From Physella acuta (lineage: Eukaryota; Mollusca; Gastropoda; Physidae): a DNA stretch of 64,000 nucleotides. The stretch is taken from positions 1 through 64,000 of the forward strand of contig NW_026732754.1 in the NCBI RefSeq assembly GCF_028476545.1, read 5' to 3'. A program made the position numbers and the translations under genes. This document shows positions 40,870-58,189 of the stretch, one piece after another. Every line of letters begins with the position of its first letter. The stretch's first letter is position 1. The notes under the pieces are model-generated. The model was not told where the DNA came from, made no database searches, and saw only the letters and a program-made list of their open reading frames with translations.

Positions 40870-41925
40870 TCCGTCTCCTCACATAAATTGTGTCTGTCCG
40901 TCCCCTCACATATAGTCTGTCCTTCCCCTCACATACAATTAGTCTTCCCGTCCCCTCACATATCCGTCCCCTCACACATCCACCCCTCACATACCGTCCC
41001 CTCACATATCCACACCTCACATACCTGTCCCCTCACATATACGTCCCTACACATATCCGTCCCCTCACACAACCACCCCTCACATACCGTCCCCTCACAT
41101 ACCGTCCCCTCACACAACCACCCCTCACATATCCGTCCCTTCACATATCCGTCCCCTCACACAACCACCCCTCACATACCCGTCCCTTCACATATCCGTC
41201 CCCTCACATACCCGTCCCTTCACATATCCGTCCCCTCACATATCCACCCCTCACATACCGTCCCCTCACATATCCACACCTCACATACCGTCCCCTCACA
41301 CATCCACCCCTCACATACCGTCCCCTCACATACCGTCCCCTCACATACCGTCCCCTCACATATCCGTCCCTTCACATATCCGTCCCCTCACACAACCACC
41401 CCTCACATACCGTCCCCTCACACATCCACCCCTCACATACCGTCCCCTCACATATCCGTCCCTTCACATATCCGTCCCCTCACACAACCACCCCTCACAT
41501 ACCGTCCCCTCACACATCCACCCCTCACATACCGTCCTCTCACATATCCACCCCTCACATATCCACCCCTCACATACCGTCCCCTCACATATCCACACCT
41601 CACATACCGTCCCCTCACACATCCACCCCTCACATACCGCCCCTCACATATCCGTCCCTTCACATATCCGTCCCCTCACACAACCACCCCTCACATACCG
41701 TCCCCTCACACATCCACCCCTCACATACCGTCCCCTCACATACCGTCCCCTCACATACCGTCCCCTCACATATACACACCTCACATACCGTCCCCTCACA
41801 CATCCACCCCTTACACATACCGTCCCCTCACATACCCATCCCCTCACATATCCGTCCTCTCACATACCCGTCCTCTCACATACCCGCCCCCTCAATCCAC
41901 TCCTCTCATACTTCCCTCACATATT
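40870..41925. repeat. Minisatellite, 14-15 bp unit, >1 kb
   Basis: About 70 copies of CCCCTCACATACCGT/CCCCTCACATATCC-type units, with higher-order blocks such as CACACAACCACCCCTCACAT recurring. Frames of 373 and 345 residues (Pro/His/Ser/Thr repeats) run through two plus-strand phases and are explained by the repeat lacking stop codons. Confidence 0.93.
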
Positions 41926-43100
41926 AAATTGTTTAACCCCTATCCTTTCGTATCTTTGTTCATTGTTCACATACATTTTACACTATATAACTATTTGCAT
42001 CCGATGTAAATGGCCCTTAACATTTCTCACAATCCATTTTCATAACGCTATACTATCTCAGATGTGATTGACCCTTAACCTAATTTTTTTAAAAACAATA
42101 CCCATGTCAAATTGATAAAACGATTTCATCATCAGATTGATATGGGTAAGTCCTTTTTAGCTACTCTAGTAATTTGTCATGTTCGTTTTACTTTTCTCTA
42201 AATCTCATTTTGGCTCCTGTTATAGATCTCACGTTAAAGCAAGTAGTGGTATATCAATCAATTAGTCTGTCGTTTACTTGTGTTGTAATTGTAACAATTA
42301 GCCGCGTAATGTATAGTTACGAAAAAATCTGGGCTGTAGCCTTGATGGGACCACTCATTTATTTCGTAAACGGTTAATTAATTTATAAAGGTTAATTTGA
42401 ATGTGTGTGTGTAATGTAGAGTAGGTAGCAAATATCTGGGTTTTAGTACTAACGGTATGCTTTACATTTAGGGGGGGGGGGGGTGTAATTTGTGTAGTCT
42501 TTATCGATTCATCATATGTTTCTACTTAGTTCTGAATTAAAGTTAAATATATAAGTTTTTGTAGGTTGAAATTTTTCTTATTTTGATATTAAAATATATT
42601 TTTTTATCTGGCAACCCGCGTCGCTAGTGACAACGCCATTAAGTAACGTCCAGTTGACACCCGCCCATCCTTTCGGCCATCTAGAGCCATCAAGCGGCTA
42701 ATGAGGTGAATAAGTAAGGCTCTTTGACAAAGATATTTCAATAGAAAATGATAAGAAAGATTTTTTTTTTTAAATATAACCCATTACTTCGAAGCACCTT
42801 CAGAAACAATATTTCTAGCTAATGACTAATGGTTTGTGATAATCATAAAATAAAAAAAAAATGCAGATTTTAACTAATAATGTATTTTTTAAAAATCCCC
42901 TCCCCCCAACCCCCACACACTTGTTTCTTTTCATACGATTAAAATATCTTCATCTCCAATACGACCTTAATACAGCACAAAGACTAAAAAAAACCTCATT
43001 TAAAAAAATTGAGAAAAAAAACGTGCTAAAATTTAAAATTTAAACAGGGTTTCTTTATTCCCGCCCCCCCCCCCACCCTCGGGGGGAAAAAGGGTGGGGG
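41926..43100. other. AT-rich sequence, no gene seen
   Basis: G-run at 42471-42483 and poly-C at 43062-43073. Nothing recognised. Confidence 0.45.
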
Positions 43101-45970
43101 TGGGGGGATTCAGATGACTGATAAAACCAATCGGATCGCTCGTGGTGACGTTGTTATTGATTTTTCGGTTCCTTTTGACGTCACTCATGGTTAATTCTTA
43201 CCCCATTTTTTCCCTCGGAACTCCAGACTCATGAAGCGACAGATTCATTACTTTGTAGTGGGAGGTGGAGAGGGGTGGGGGAGGGGCAAGGAGTTGAGGT
43301 TTGGGGTCCTTTAAATTGGGATGGCGTGGGAGTGGTGGGCAGACGTTTTGACATCTCTTTGTCGGCTACATCAACGTCGCATGCACAATCCTAGAATGTT
43401 AAAGAGGTCGAATTTGTATTTATTTCCAAAAATTGTTTTCCGCATGAATGATTCTCAAACCTTTGTTTGAGGGTTCACACTATTTGCTCGTACACCGACA
43501 TGGTTCATTAAATTATTTCCAGGGTCTAATTTAGCTAATTTGGGCTGTGAGACTTTGGTTCTGAGATGGGTTCTGAGATTAGTTCTGAGACATGGACAAT
43601 GAGATTTGGGCTATGAGATTTGGACAGTGAGATTTGGGAAATGAGACAAGAAAATCTAACTCTTACATTGTAGCGTTATATTGTTGCTAAATCTAATATT
43701 TTTTGTTTTCTCAAGCCTAACGCTACCCCTTAAGGTTTTTGTTCAATCGTTATTGTAATTAATATTAATTTAAACATAACACTCGAAGACTACACATGTG
43801 TTTTGGTTGATGTGTATTTTTTTAGAGATCTTAAAACAACAACTGGTGTGTGAACATCCAGACATTCTGTGCATTACAAAAGCAAGAAAAATATTAATAG
43901 CTGTGTTGTAATAGAAGCGGAGAGATTGTGTGCAAGTTAATGTGGGCGGGGGTGTAATGGGGAAGGGCAGACAATAAGAGAAAATAGAATGAGATGGGAT
44001 TACGAGACGACAAGGAGCGATGTTAATGGAAAACAATATAAAGGATGAGAAATGAAACAGAGACATTATAACGTTAACAAATAGTTTTGTTTTAAATATA
44101 ATAAAATAAAAAACAATGGCAGCAACAGATTATAAAAAAAATTTCCGAGTGTGAAAACACGAAACAAAACTAATGTGTAATAATTAAAATAGGATTTTTT
44201 TTTTTGACGTGGGTAATAGGAAAAATAAAAATAAAAACTTTGGAAAAAAATAAATGAATATAAAATAAATAATGATAAAAATAATTATTTAAAAAAAACT
44301 GTTGAAGAGAGAAATGTGTGCTTAAATGTTGGAAGAACCACAACAATCCTGAAATTACAATCAGAATGAAGCATCGCTTCCCCGGGTAAACTAGCTGATA
44401 GCTCTAGTATTATGTTGGGGAAATTGTATCCGTATCGACCGGAGTAAATGAGATATGTGATTTTTATTTAACTAAAAAAATATAATAATTGATGGTTAAA
44501 AAAACATATTTTAATGTCATTACCTCTGTATAATTGATCTTAGTGTTTTTTTTTCCCTTCGTCGTCATGAAGCTTGGCAGTGATTATTTTTCTAGTTTTC
44601 TGCAATAATTATAGATAATAATAGATCTGCAAATAACGTGTTCGGTTCATGGTGAGCGATATTTATTACTGAAAGGGGGGGGGGGGGAATTGGTACAAGG
44701 GAGGGAAAAGGAGGGAATCTATTTATGCTATCATATTGTTTACCTCGGAGTTTTATAAATAGAGCTATTGATTGGGTCTCTCTATTATTTAAAAAAAAAT
44801 CTATTTAAGCGTATTTTTATACTGCTTCAACAGGAAAAGTGATTTTTTTTCACATTACAAAATTTAAAAAAAAAAGCTTTACTAGCATCGATTTATCTCT
44901 TTTTGGAATTATCTCTCATTCTTCATTACTTCCCATTAACGACAGTAGGTGACGCCCCCGTGAGGCAGTCATGTCATACATTATTTAAAAGGGGTCAAAC
45001 ATTCCCCAGACATCAGTTCTATAAATAGATTCGTCATTTGGTTCGAGGATAGATGAGGCTGACCCGAGGACACGTCATCGGTCAAAGGTTGCTAATACAA
45101 GCGACAATTGCAATCCATCTCGCGTTCAGCATTGGCCGAGGTTCACGATCTTAAGTATGTTGCCGTTTTATGCACCTTTCTGTATTTGCGGTCTTTATAT
45201 TATTTATTTTCATGTATTCTTCTATAGTTGTGGTGTGCAGGGTGCCTTATCATAAAAAAAAGAACAATGACTTAATGACTTTAAAAAAAAAGAAATTTTG
45301 TTGCTTATTTTTAAAAAAATGTATTCCTTCTTTTTTTGGGTTAAGTTTCATTATTAGCAATACATTTGTAAACCCCTGTCAATTAACAGTTTGAGAATCG
45401 TCGTTGGAAGATTAACATTGATACAGATTCTGTCCCAACCCATGATTAGATTATTGGATTTTATATCAGTTACAGCAATTTCCGAGGTAATAATTTAAAC
45501 GTTAATTTACATTTCCTCGTGTGGATAGAGATTGGATTATCTAATCTTGGCAGGAAAGGGGAGGAGGGAGGGGGGGGGGGGAGATTGAGAAAAGGTTTTT
45601 AAATGGAAGAGAGGAAACGATTTTTTTTCCTTCTCTTCAGTAATTACCTGATAATGGCTTAACTGAAATGCAGAGATTACTTGCGGGGATGTTTAAATAA
45701 GAGTAATGGGATGTCATGTTCGTTTGTATGTGTGTCGCGTTCCTGCGCATGTCTACATCTTAACAGTTATTTTAATTATGGAAAAAGGCATTGGATATAT
45801 ATTTATGTTTGTGTTAGTGTTTGTGTTTGTGTTAGGTTTGCGGTTTTTTTTGGTGGATTTCCTAAGTCCCGACAATGCCTGGTATATGCTGATTATAAAA
45901 CACACATGTCATGGTCGTTTACAGATAGGTTTTTCACAGTGGCCAGTGCAGGGCCTGACCGGGAGGGCTA
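43101..45970. other. Gene-free interval with scattered regulatory-like motifs
   Basis: ACCAATCGG near 43127 and a palindromic CRE TGACGTCA at about 43177 are the only motifs of note in the first part. A loose 14-bp tandem (ATGAGATTTGGGCT-like) lies at 43545-43640. CTATAAATAG near 45020 is a TATA-like sequence downstream of GGGGTCAAAC. No exon could be supported. Confidence 0.35.
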
Positions 45971-45974
45971 GTAA

Positions 45975-45975
<1 letters not shown>

Positions 45976-46047
<72 letters not shown>
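45976..46047. repeat. TA microsatellite
   Basis: (TA)n, about 72 bases. Confidence 0.97.
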
Positions 46048-46050
<3 letters not shown>

Positions 46051-46247
46051 CGTTGAACACGAATTCGTGTTTATAAAAAAAGAAAATCAGCCATCATGGA
46101 TTTTTCTTGGTTTCGTATAAAAAAAAATCGTGTGTGAATATAATTCGCCCCCCCCCCCCCCCCAAGCTATATGAACGTTGGACATTATCATAAAAGATCG
46201 GCGCCATGTGGTATGTTACACCCGTGTTTCAAAACCCACTTTTTTCT

Positions 46248-46515
46248 ACACCAACCGTCCCGACCACTTGCCTATCCTAACCTCTCCCACTTTCCTACCC
46301 CCACCCCTCCCAACCACCCGCCCACCCCTCCCACTTTCCTACCCCCACCCCACCCAACCACTTGCCTGTCCCCACCCTTCCCACTTTCTTACGCCCCCCC
46401 CCCAACCACCCCCCCACCCCCACCATTCCCACTTTCTTACCCCCACCCCTCCCAACCACCTGCCCACCCCCACCCCTCCCACTTTTCTACCCCCACCCCT
46501 CCCAACCACTTCCCC
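46248..46515. repeat. C-rich tandem repeat, ~50-bp unit
   Basis: Five to six copies of a unit with CACCCCTCCCAACCACCTGC and CCACTTTCCTACCCCCA. The frames across it are artefacts. Confidence 0.85.
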
Positions 46516-47400
46516 ATATGCTCGAAGTAAGGTTCTAATTAACACTCCACGTCATCAATATTAAAAACGCACGGTGAATAATTAATTTATACGCCACGCT
46601 ACACCAACGACACCAACATTTTAACTGTGACATTTTCTTGAAAAATATTATTTTTTTTAAATTCTTTAAAAAAACTGGGTAACAATTTTTAGCGACGTGT
46701 GCCTATAACTCACCCAGAAAATACATTAATCGTATCATGTTGACTTGGTTGTTTCAACCCTGTCGCAACGTTTGTCGGATTTTTAGGTTTTAAACTAATG
46801 TTGTTTCAAGAGCTTTCGCCTTGTCACAGTTGCACAAGTTTGTTTGACCTTTTGTCATGTCTAAATAGAAACAAAAATGGCGTTTAACTTTTACGTTAAA
46901 AACATGTTTAAAATTACGTTTTGAAGTTCGACGAAAATCGATTTCTCTCCTTTAAGAATTATGGCTTTCGGTTTTCTTTGTTTTCTGTTGTTTTTTATTT
47001 TTTTTTTAACTTGAATAATCGAAGCACGCCTTTAAAGACGATTTTGTCTTGAAAATAATTAATGTAGGACTACAAAATTAGTCGGTTATGCTGGAAAGTG
47101 TTTACATATTCGCTTTGCATATTTTTTTACGCTTGTACTCAACATGTGGTGCGCAAAACACAGTGCGCAAAACATGGTGCTTAAATCCTACTAAAACGTC
47201 AGCAGAAAATCTTTTAGTTAAGTTTTGTTTTAGATGAAAATGAAGTAATATTAGCATCATGGGACTAATTCCATTTTTTTTTATTTTAAAAAAATGGGGG
47301 AAAAAAACGACATTTCATTCGAACGAGTTTTTATTTTGTGTAAACGTATACATAAGTGTGAAAACGGGAGGGTGGTTGGTAAAAACAATTAAAGCTCTCT
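46516..47400. other. AT-rich sequence, no gene seen
   Basis: Nothing recognised on either strand. Confidence 0.45.
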
Positions 47401-47600
47401 AACCAATTGTCACCTCTGGTTTTATTAGGTGACAATGTCACACCTTGTTTTCTTGCGGGAGGCAGCTGTCGATCGGTCGAGACTTGTGATGGAGTGTCCT
47501 GGGCATAAATACTTAAATACGCGCGGTCCGGGGGGACGGGAGAGTGGGTTCAAAACCATATGGGTCGTCTGGCTTTCAGTAAAAATGTTTTTTTAACAGT
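47401..47600 (+). promoter_or_regulatory. Possible promoter region
   Basis: AGGTGACAATGTCAC palindrome-like sequence, then GGGCATAAATACTTAAATAC (TATA-like) followed by a GC-rich CGCGCGGTCCGGGGGGACGG in otherwise AT-rich DNA. The exon-like segment at 48449 lies about 0.9 kb downstream. Weak evidence. Confidence 0.2.
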
Positions 47601-48075
47601 GGTTTTGATAAAGTGGTTTCGAGGCTATGTGGATTTCATTGTTTTGTTTTTTTGAAACGGCATTATTTGCAACAGTGTAAATTGGTGTTTAATATTTTCT
47701 CCGGTCGATGGTTTGGATAGCCAACTGTGGTTATAGTTATAATCTAATTAGTTTTTATACAAGGTCTGTATTTCAGCGTGTAGTTTGTTCTTTGTACTTG
47801 TTGCATAATTAATCTCTGATCTTTGTCTATTCATCGACACGGTATTGTGTGTGTGTGTTTTTTTTTAAATTTAATTATCTCGAGTTGTTTCTTTGTTCTG
47901 TCACATATTGCTTCGTGGGTTTAGTTTATTTATTTCTTATATCATTTTGTAGTTTTTGTTTAATTTGTATTTTTTTTCATTCATTACTTTTCGTCCATTG
48001 AAATACATTGAAAGTTAAAAGTATCTTGTTGTTTCTGTAATTTAATCAGAAATTATTTATCTTGCCGAATGTTAT

Positions 48076-48078
<3 letters not shown>

Positions 48079-48146
<68 letters not shown>
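48079..48146. repeat. TA microsatellite
   Basis: (AT)n, about 68 bases. Confidence 0.97.
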
Positions 48147-48149
<3 letters not shown>

Positions 48150-48448
48150 CTTGGAGGTTGTGCTATAGGTCGAGATTATATTTGATATGATTTATTTATT
48201 TTCCATAAACAGGTCACACGAAAACCCAACCGACATTATAGTTTTAGCCTTAACGTCTAAAAATAAACCAAACCTAGTTGTTTTTTTTTTACTATAACAT
48301 TATTTTTTTGTCTCTGTTCACCTTGTTTTTTTAAATAGACTAACCGTTTTTCTCTTTACAATGAACTATAGCTATAAATATAAGTTAGCTGTACAAATCT
48401 GATTTTGTTTTGATTGTTGTTGCAACCTGTCGTCTGTCCTTATTTCAG

Positions 48449-48542
48449 GCCATGCGAGCTGCCACCATTGACCAGTGACTAATCACAGTTGACCTACTGA
48501 GCTATTTTATAACCAGGTGTATGACAGACGCGCGGACCTCCA
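48449..48542 (+). other. Candidate non-coding exon
   Basis: A pyrimidine-rich acceptor (GTCTGTCCTTATTTCAG) precedes 94 bases of balanced composition, followed by GTAAGTCA, a strong donor. All frames have early stops, so it would be a 5' untranslated exon. This may be chance. Confidence 0.25.
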
Positions 48543-48650
48543 GTAAGTCATTTTTTTGTGTTAATTGGTAAATTAAAGCGTCTATGAAATTAATTATCTT
48601 ATAATTGTAACATTCCAGAATAGGAATTCAGCATAGTAACACACAATTAA

Positions 48651-49347
48651 AAATAAACCGGGAGTGATCTCCCCTAAACTTTCTCGAATATTCTTATATA
48701 AAATAACAGGGGATGGGAACTCGGGCTATAGACATGATTTTTAATCCATTTTAAATACTTAAAGTTTTAAAAATAGAATAAAATCTCGTAGACAAATTAA
48801 TTGCACACCAAGTGAACGCCAAATAAAAAAGCGCATAATGGTGCGCAATATTATTATTACTTTTAAAATTTACATTAGTTTTTTGAGAAATCAGAGATAG
48901 CGTAAAGTACTACTTCCAGTCAACGGAAATGACTCAAAATTTGATAGAAGGTAGAGAATTAGATCTTTTACTTACATATGAAATTTAATTTATCTATCTG
49001 AAATAGTACTCAAGTTATAGGCTTTTGAAAAATTCAAAGTAGGAAAAGTACCACTTCCGGTTATCGGAAATCGCTCAAAAGTTGATACGGATCTACGATT
49101 TTGATAAAATACTTATATATGAAATTTCATCAACCTAGCTGTAACGGTTCTCAAGTTATCGTGTTTACACACGGACAGACAGACACACAGACACACAGAC
49201 AGACACACAGACATACGGACAAGATTGCAAAATTATGTTTTTCCGTATCAGTGAGGTGTGAAACGTCGAGATTTGTAAAAATCTCGATTTTTTTTTTGCA
49301 CGATTACAAGACTTTCTCTATACTTCGTATATACGAGAAAGTAAAAA
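48651..49347 (-). mobile_element. ~700-bp Helentron/pearl-like repeat, copy C
   Basis: Reverse-complement match to copy A end to end: AATAAACCGGGAGTGATCTC at the left, CGTATATACGAGAAAGTAAA at the right, with the microsatellite here as CAGACAGACACACAGACACA. Uninterrupted. Confidence 0.75.
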
Positions 49348-51490
49348 CATAAAATTCTTCTTATAGAAGTTCGACAACCAGACATTCTCGAGCTATTATT
49401 ATTTAAATTAAAAAACCGTACTTAATTAAATATTCTTTGTATACAACGATCACTTGATACAAGCTGTTCGCCTTGAGAAACATAACCGGTTCTTTTATAC
49501 TGCTGACTCTATAATGTCTATTCAATGGGGGCAAAAAAGAGATCAGCACTATTTATAGCTCGCGCCCATTGCGCATGCGTGACTTTTCTACTACTACAGG
49601 AACAAAATAGGTCAGTGTTGATCTGAACGTCGTCTATCGCTGTGTACTCTAAATATTAGTTTTATGAATAAATCATGCGTACTTTTTGTAGTGTGTGGTG
49701 TCTTTTAAATAGGAACAAATTTTAATGCGATTAGTTGGCAGCCGTTTACAAAAAAAAAAAATGGTTTCTGTAAGATGAAAATGGCGTGCTTTTTCAGTGA
49801 AACATTCAATGCCTGTCATGTAATATTGATGATACCGCACGAATTTACAATTTCCTAAAAAAAATGTTTTTTTATCTAAAATATTTTATTTAAACGTAGG
49901 GAGTGGGCGGCCTTTCAGTTTGAAATTGATCGTTCGGTACTTTAAAAAATATCATTAATGTTTTACAACTATACTTAAAATATTAGCTTCATTTAAAAAA
50001 GAAATTCTTTCTCTCTTGTCAACACGATCAGATATTTAAAAAAAATGTTCTCATATAGATCTAGTACAAGGTCTTAGAAAATTGAAACGATAATTTATTT
50101 TATAAAGCTTTTTTTTTTTTGCTTAAAAAAATAAAAGCATAAATTTACTTTTTCCCCCTATTTTTTTCTGCTCGATGGTTAATTAAATTTGGATGAGATT
50201 TTTAATGGCTTTTATGTCACACCCCCCCCCCCCCCGGCTACTCTGCTACCTGTCTGGAAGAAATATTAGCAGCTTTTTACAATGCGACAGAACATACAGA
50301 CACACATACACACACGACACAATCACTTACACATAACACAACACACACAGCCTATAGCCACGTATGTGAAAACCTCATAACCGCCCCTCCACCTCCTCCC
50401 CCCACTCTACACAATCACAAACCATAGGCACAAGTGTGAAAAAATGTGACACATTTATAACCTAGCACATAACAGCCCACTTACGTACACGATATGTACA
50501 TTTTTATGTGTTTTTTTGTGTGTTTTTTTGTGTGTTAAAACAGAAATTCAATAACTAGACTCGATATGCATTCTATAGAGGAATCTTTACTACATTTTTA
50601 TATAACTTTTATGTGTCTATTCAGTTTTATGTGTCGAGTCATACGAACTTAATGTTTTACTCGTCCATAGTTCACTCCTAGAATAAATAATACAGTCCGC
50701 AACAGATCTATGTTACTGTATATGAATCTGGAAAAGCATTTTTATTTAGCTAAATCTCCCATATATTTTTTCTGTTAGTTATTGAACGATAGTTTTTATA
50801 ATAATTGTAAGTAAGTAATTTTTTTTTTACCATATATTTTCCTTTAATCACATATCACAAACGCAAACAAACTTCCTTCACTTCACACGCAAACACACAC
50901 ACATTCTTTCCTAATGGGGGAATTAACAAAACATCACTCACACAACCACACACACACGCACTCTCTTGATGGACGAATTAACAAAACATCTCACACTGGG
51001 AATTACTTTGTACTCTAGCTCGGAATGTAGTGTAAAAAAAAAGTACGGTAATACAGTTGTGGTAAACAAGCTTTTGAAATTCTCAATCGCTGGAGCTTTT
51101 ATTGACGTGATGTATTTGTCATGTTATAGACTAGACACTTGGAGTGTTTGTGTGAGTACTGGATGTTCGTTTATTTTGTGTAAAGAAACTTGTAATTTTT
51201 AGTGAAGAAACTTGGAACTTTTATGTGAAGGAATAGTTTTTTTTTGTGTCAAAGAAACAAGTGGGTTTTTGTGTGAACACTGGATATTTCTATTTCGTTA
51301 AATTAACTCTGTTTCATATCTTACAAAGGAAAAGGGTTATTTTTTAATCAGCAAACTTAATTTCCATTTTAAAAGCTACAGTTTGTAATACTTTAACTTC
51401 GTGTAGTAGTTGGTAATCGATTTAGCTTCGGCTAGAATGATAAAACCAGTGCTCTTAGGTTAATTAACAATAGTGAACCGAATTCGAATC
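49348..51490. other. AT-rich sequence, no gene seen
   Basis: Poly-C at 50222-50235 and several CA-rich patches (50280-50350, 50880-50960). Short frames show no recognisable features. Confidence 0.45.
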
Positions 51491-51499
51491 TTGGTTGGA

Positions 51500-51552
51500 A
51501 GATTATGTTTTAGATGATGTTTTAGATGATGTTTTAGATGATGTTTTAGAAT
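51500..51552. repeat. Short tandem repeat, 12-bp unit
   Basis: Four copies of ATGTTTTAGATG. Confidence 0.9.
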
Positions 51553-51852
51553 TTCATTATGTTTTTTTATGTGTTGTACGACAGTATTCAGAAGTAAAAA
51601 AAAGTAGGTGAAGGGTTCAGAACAAAGTAATTGATAAATTACCTGATGTTTTTTTTTTTTTAGTGAACTCACTTCGATGTGTGTGTGTTTTTTTTTACAA
51701 TAATTATCCTGCTATAATTTATATTATCTTTGGCTTGACTCTAAGGCAGAGAATCTCATTAATTTTATGGGTATTCTATTGGCTTCAGAAGAAACGACTT
51801 TTCTGTTTGTCATTTAGCATTTTAAAACATTTTTCTTACCTTTATAGCATTT

Positions 51853-52070
51853 CACCATTTATCACGTATATACTCTTTGTTTCACCACTCTATATCGTCT
51901 CACCATTGTTAGGGTTATACTCTTGTCTCACCATTTTTAGGTTTATACTCTTTGTCTCACCACTCTATATCGTCTCACCATTTTTAGGTTTATACTCTTT
52001 GTCTCACCACTCTATATCGTCTCACCATTGTTAGGGTTATACTCTTGTCTCACCATTTCTAACTTTTATA
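51853..52070. repeat. Tandem repeat with TCTCACCA units
   Basis: Three to four copies of a compound unit containing TTTATACTCTTTGTCTCACC, ACTCTATATCGTCTCACCAT and TTTTAGG. Frames across it are artefacts. Confidence 0.85.
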
Positions 52071-52770
52071 CTCTCCACCTCCTCTCCATTACTCCACATT
52101 ATCCCCCCCCCCCCACACCCCCACACTACACCCACACTTTTCTCCTAATCCACCAACACAAATTTACACACTTCACACCAAGATACATCAATCCCATAAT
52201 CCAATTACAAAATCCACGATACATCCCCCTCCCCCCAGGAACCACCACCACCTACCCACCTACCCCACCCCACCTTGACTCACCTTGCCCTACACGTTCC
52301 CACGCCAAAACATCTAGCACATTCTTCAGGTGCAGTCGTTTGGGTCATTGATCGTGTGAGTACAAATTTTTACCTTTCGTTTCTCTCCACACCAATTAGC
52401 TTTTTTCTTAAATCCATCCCCCCCCCCCCCCAACAGTGTTTTATTTTTAGTTGTCATTCTTCATGTCTTCGTTCAGAAATTTGTAATTGACAAAACAAAA
52501 ACAACTTACCTATTTTGCTCAATTTTTTGAAAAAAAAAATGTAAAAAAAAAAATTAAAAATAATTAAAGACTGTTGTTGTAAAGTGCTTCACCGTAATAG
52601 ACTTTTTAAATAAGTGCTTGTATAGAAAATTGAACGTAAAAAAAAAATGGAACGTGTATTGAAAGACAAACACCACCAGCAGGTGCTATTGCTACTTGCC
52701 GATGTGCCGCTTTCTGCCTTGGTTTCTTTCGGCTCCCCCCCCCTCCCTCCCCACGTTGCTTAACTGTAAT
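52071..52770. other. C-rich then A-rich sequence, no gene seen
   Basis: Poly-C runs at 52100-52111 and 52420-52432. A TTCTTCAG...GTGAGT pair at 52321-52360 could bracket a tiny exon but is more likely chance. Confidence 0.4.
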
Positions 52771-52773
52771 TTA

Positions 52774-52975
52774 TGGGACGGCGAGGCCTAACGCTACAGC
52801 GCTAGACTGCTAACATGAAAGTCTCGAGTTCGAATCCGGGTTCAAGACAGTGAAACGCCCATGAGTCCACTCGTACCTGATAGATACCCGACTTCCGTTC
52901 ATGACCACACTACTATCCCTTCATATTCTGAGGTCAAGAAACATATGAATCTACTTCATGTGCCTAATGGATTGC
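52774..52975 (+). mobile_element. tRNA-derived SINE
   Basis: Head with AGGCCTAACGCTACAGCGCT, GACTGCTAACATGAAAGTC and B box CGAGTTCGAATCCGGGTTC. Body with CGCCCATGAGTCC, ATGACCACACTAC, TGAGGTCAAGAAACATATGA and ATCTACTTCATGTGCC. Ends close to the TA tract. Confidence 0.83.
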
Positions 52976-52987
52976 TATATCTAAAGC

Positions 52988-53007
52988 GATATATATATAT
53001 ATATATA
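52988..53007. repeat. TA microsatellite remnant, left part
   Basis: About 20 bases of (TA)n directly before the Ginger-like element, including its TATA duplication (53004-53007). Confidence 0.9.
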
Positions 53008-58180
<5,173 letters not shown>

Positions 58181-58189
58181 TTCGGGTGC

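Noticed and set aside
40888-42009. 373-residue and 345-residue Pro/His/Ser/Thr-rich reading frames
   Set aside because: Both come from one minisatellite read in two phases. The repeat simply lacks stop codons, and nothing outside the array supports a gene.
52321-52360. Micro-exon between TTCTTCAG and GTGAGT
   Set aside because: Only about 27 bases, in C-rich low-complexity sequence, with no partner exon.
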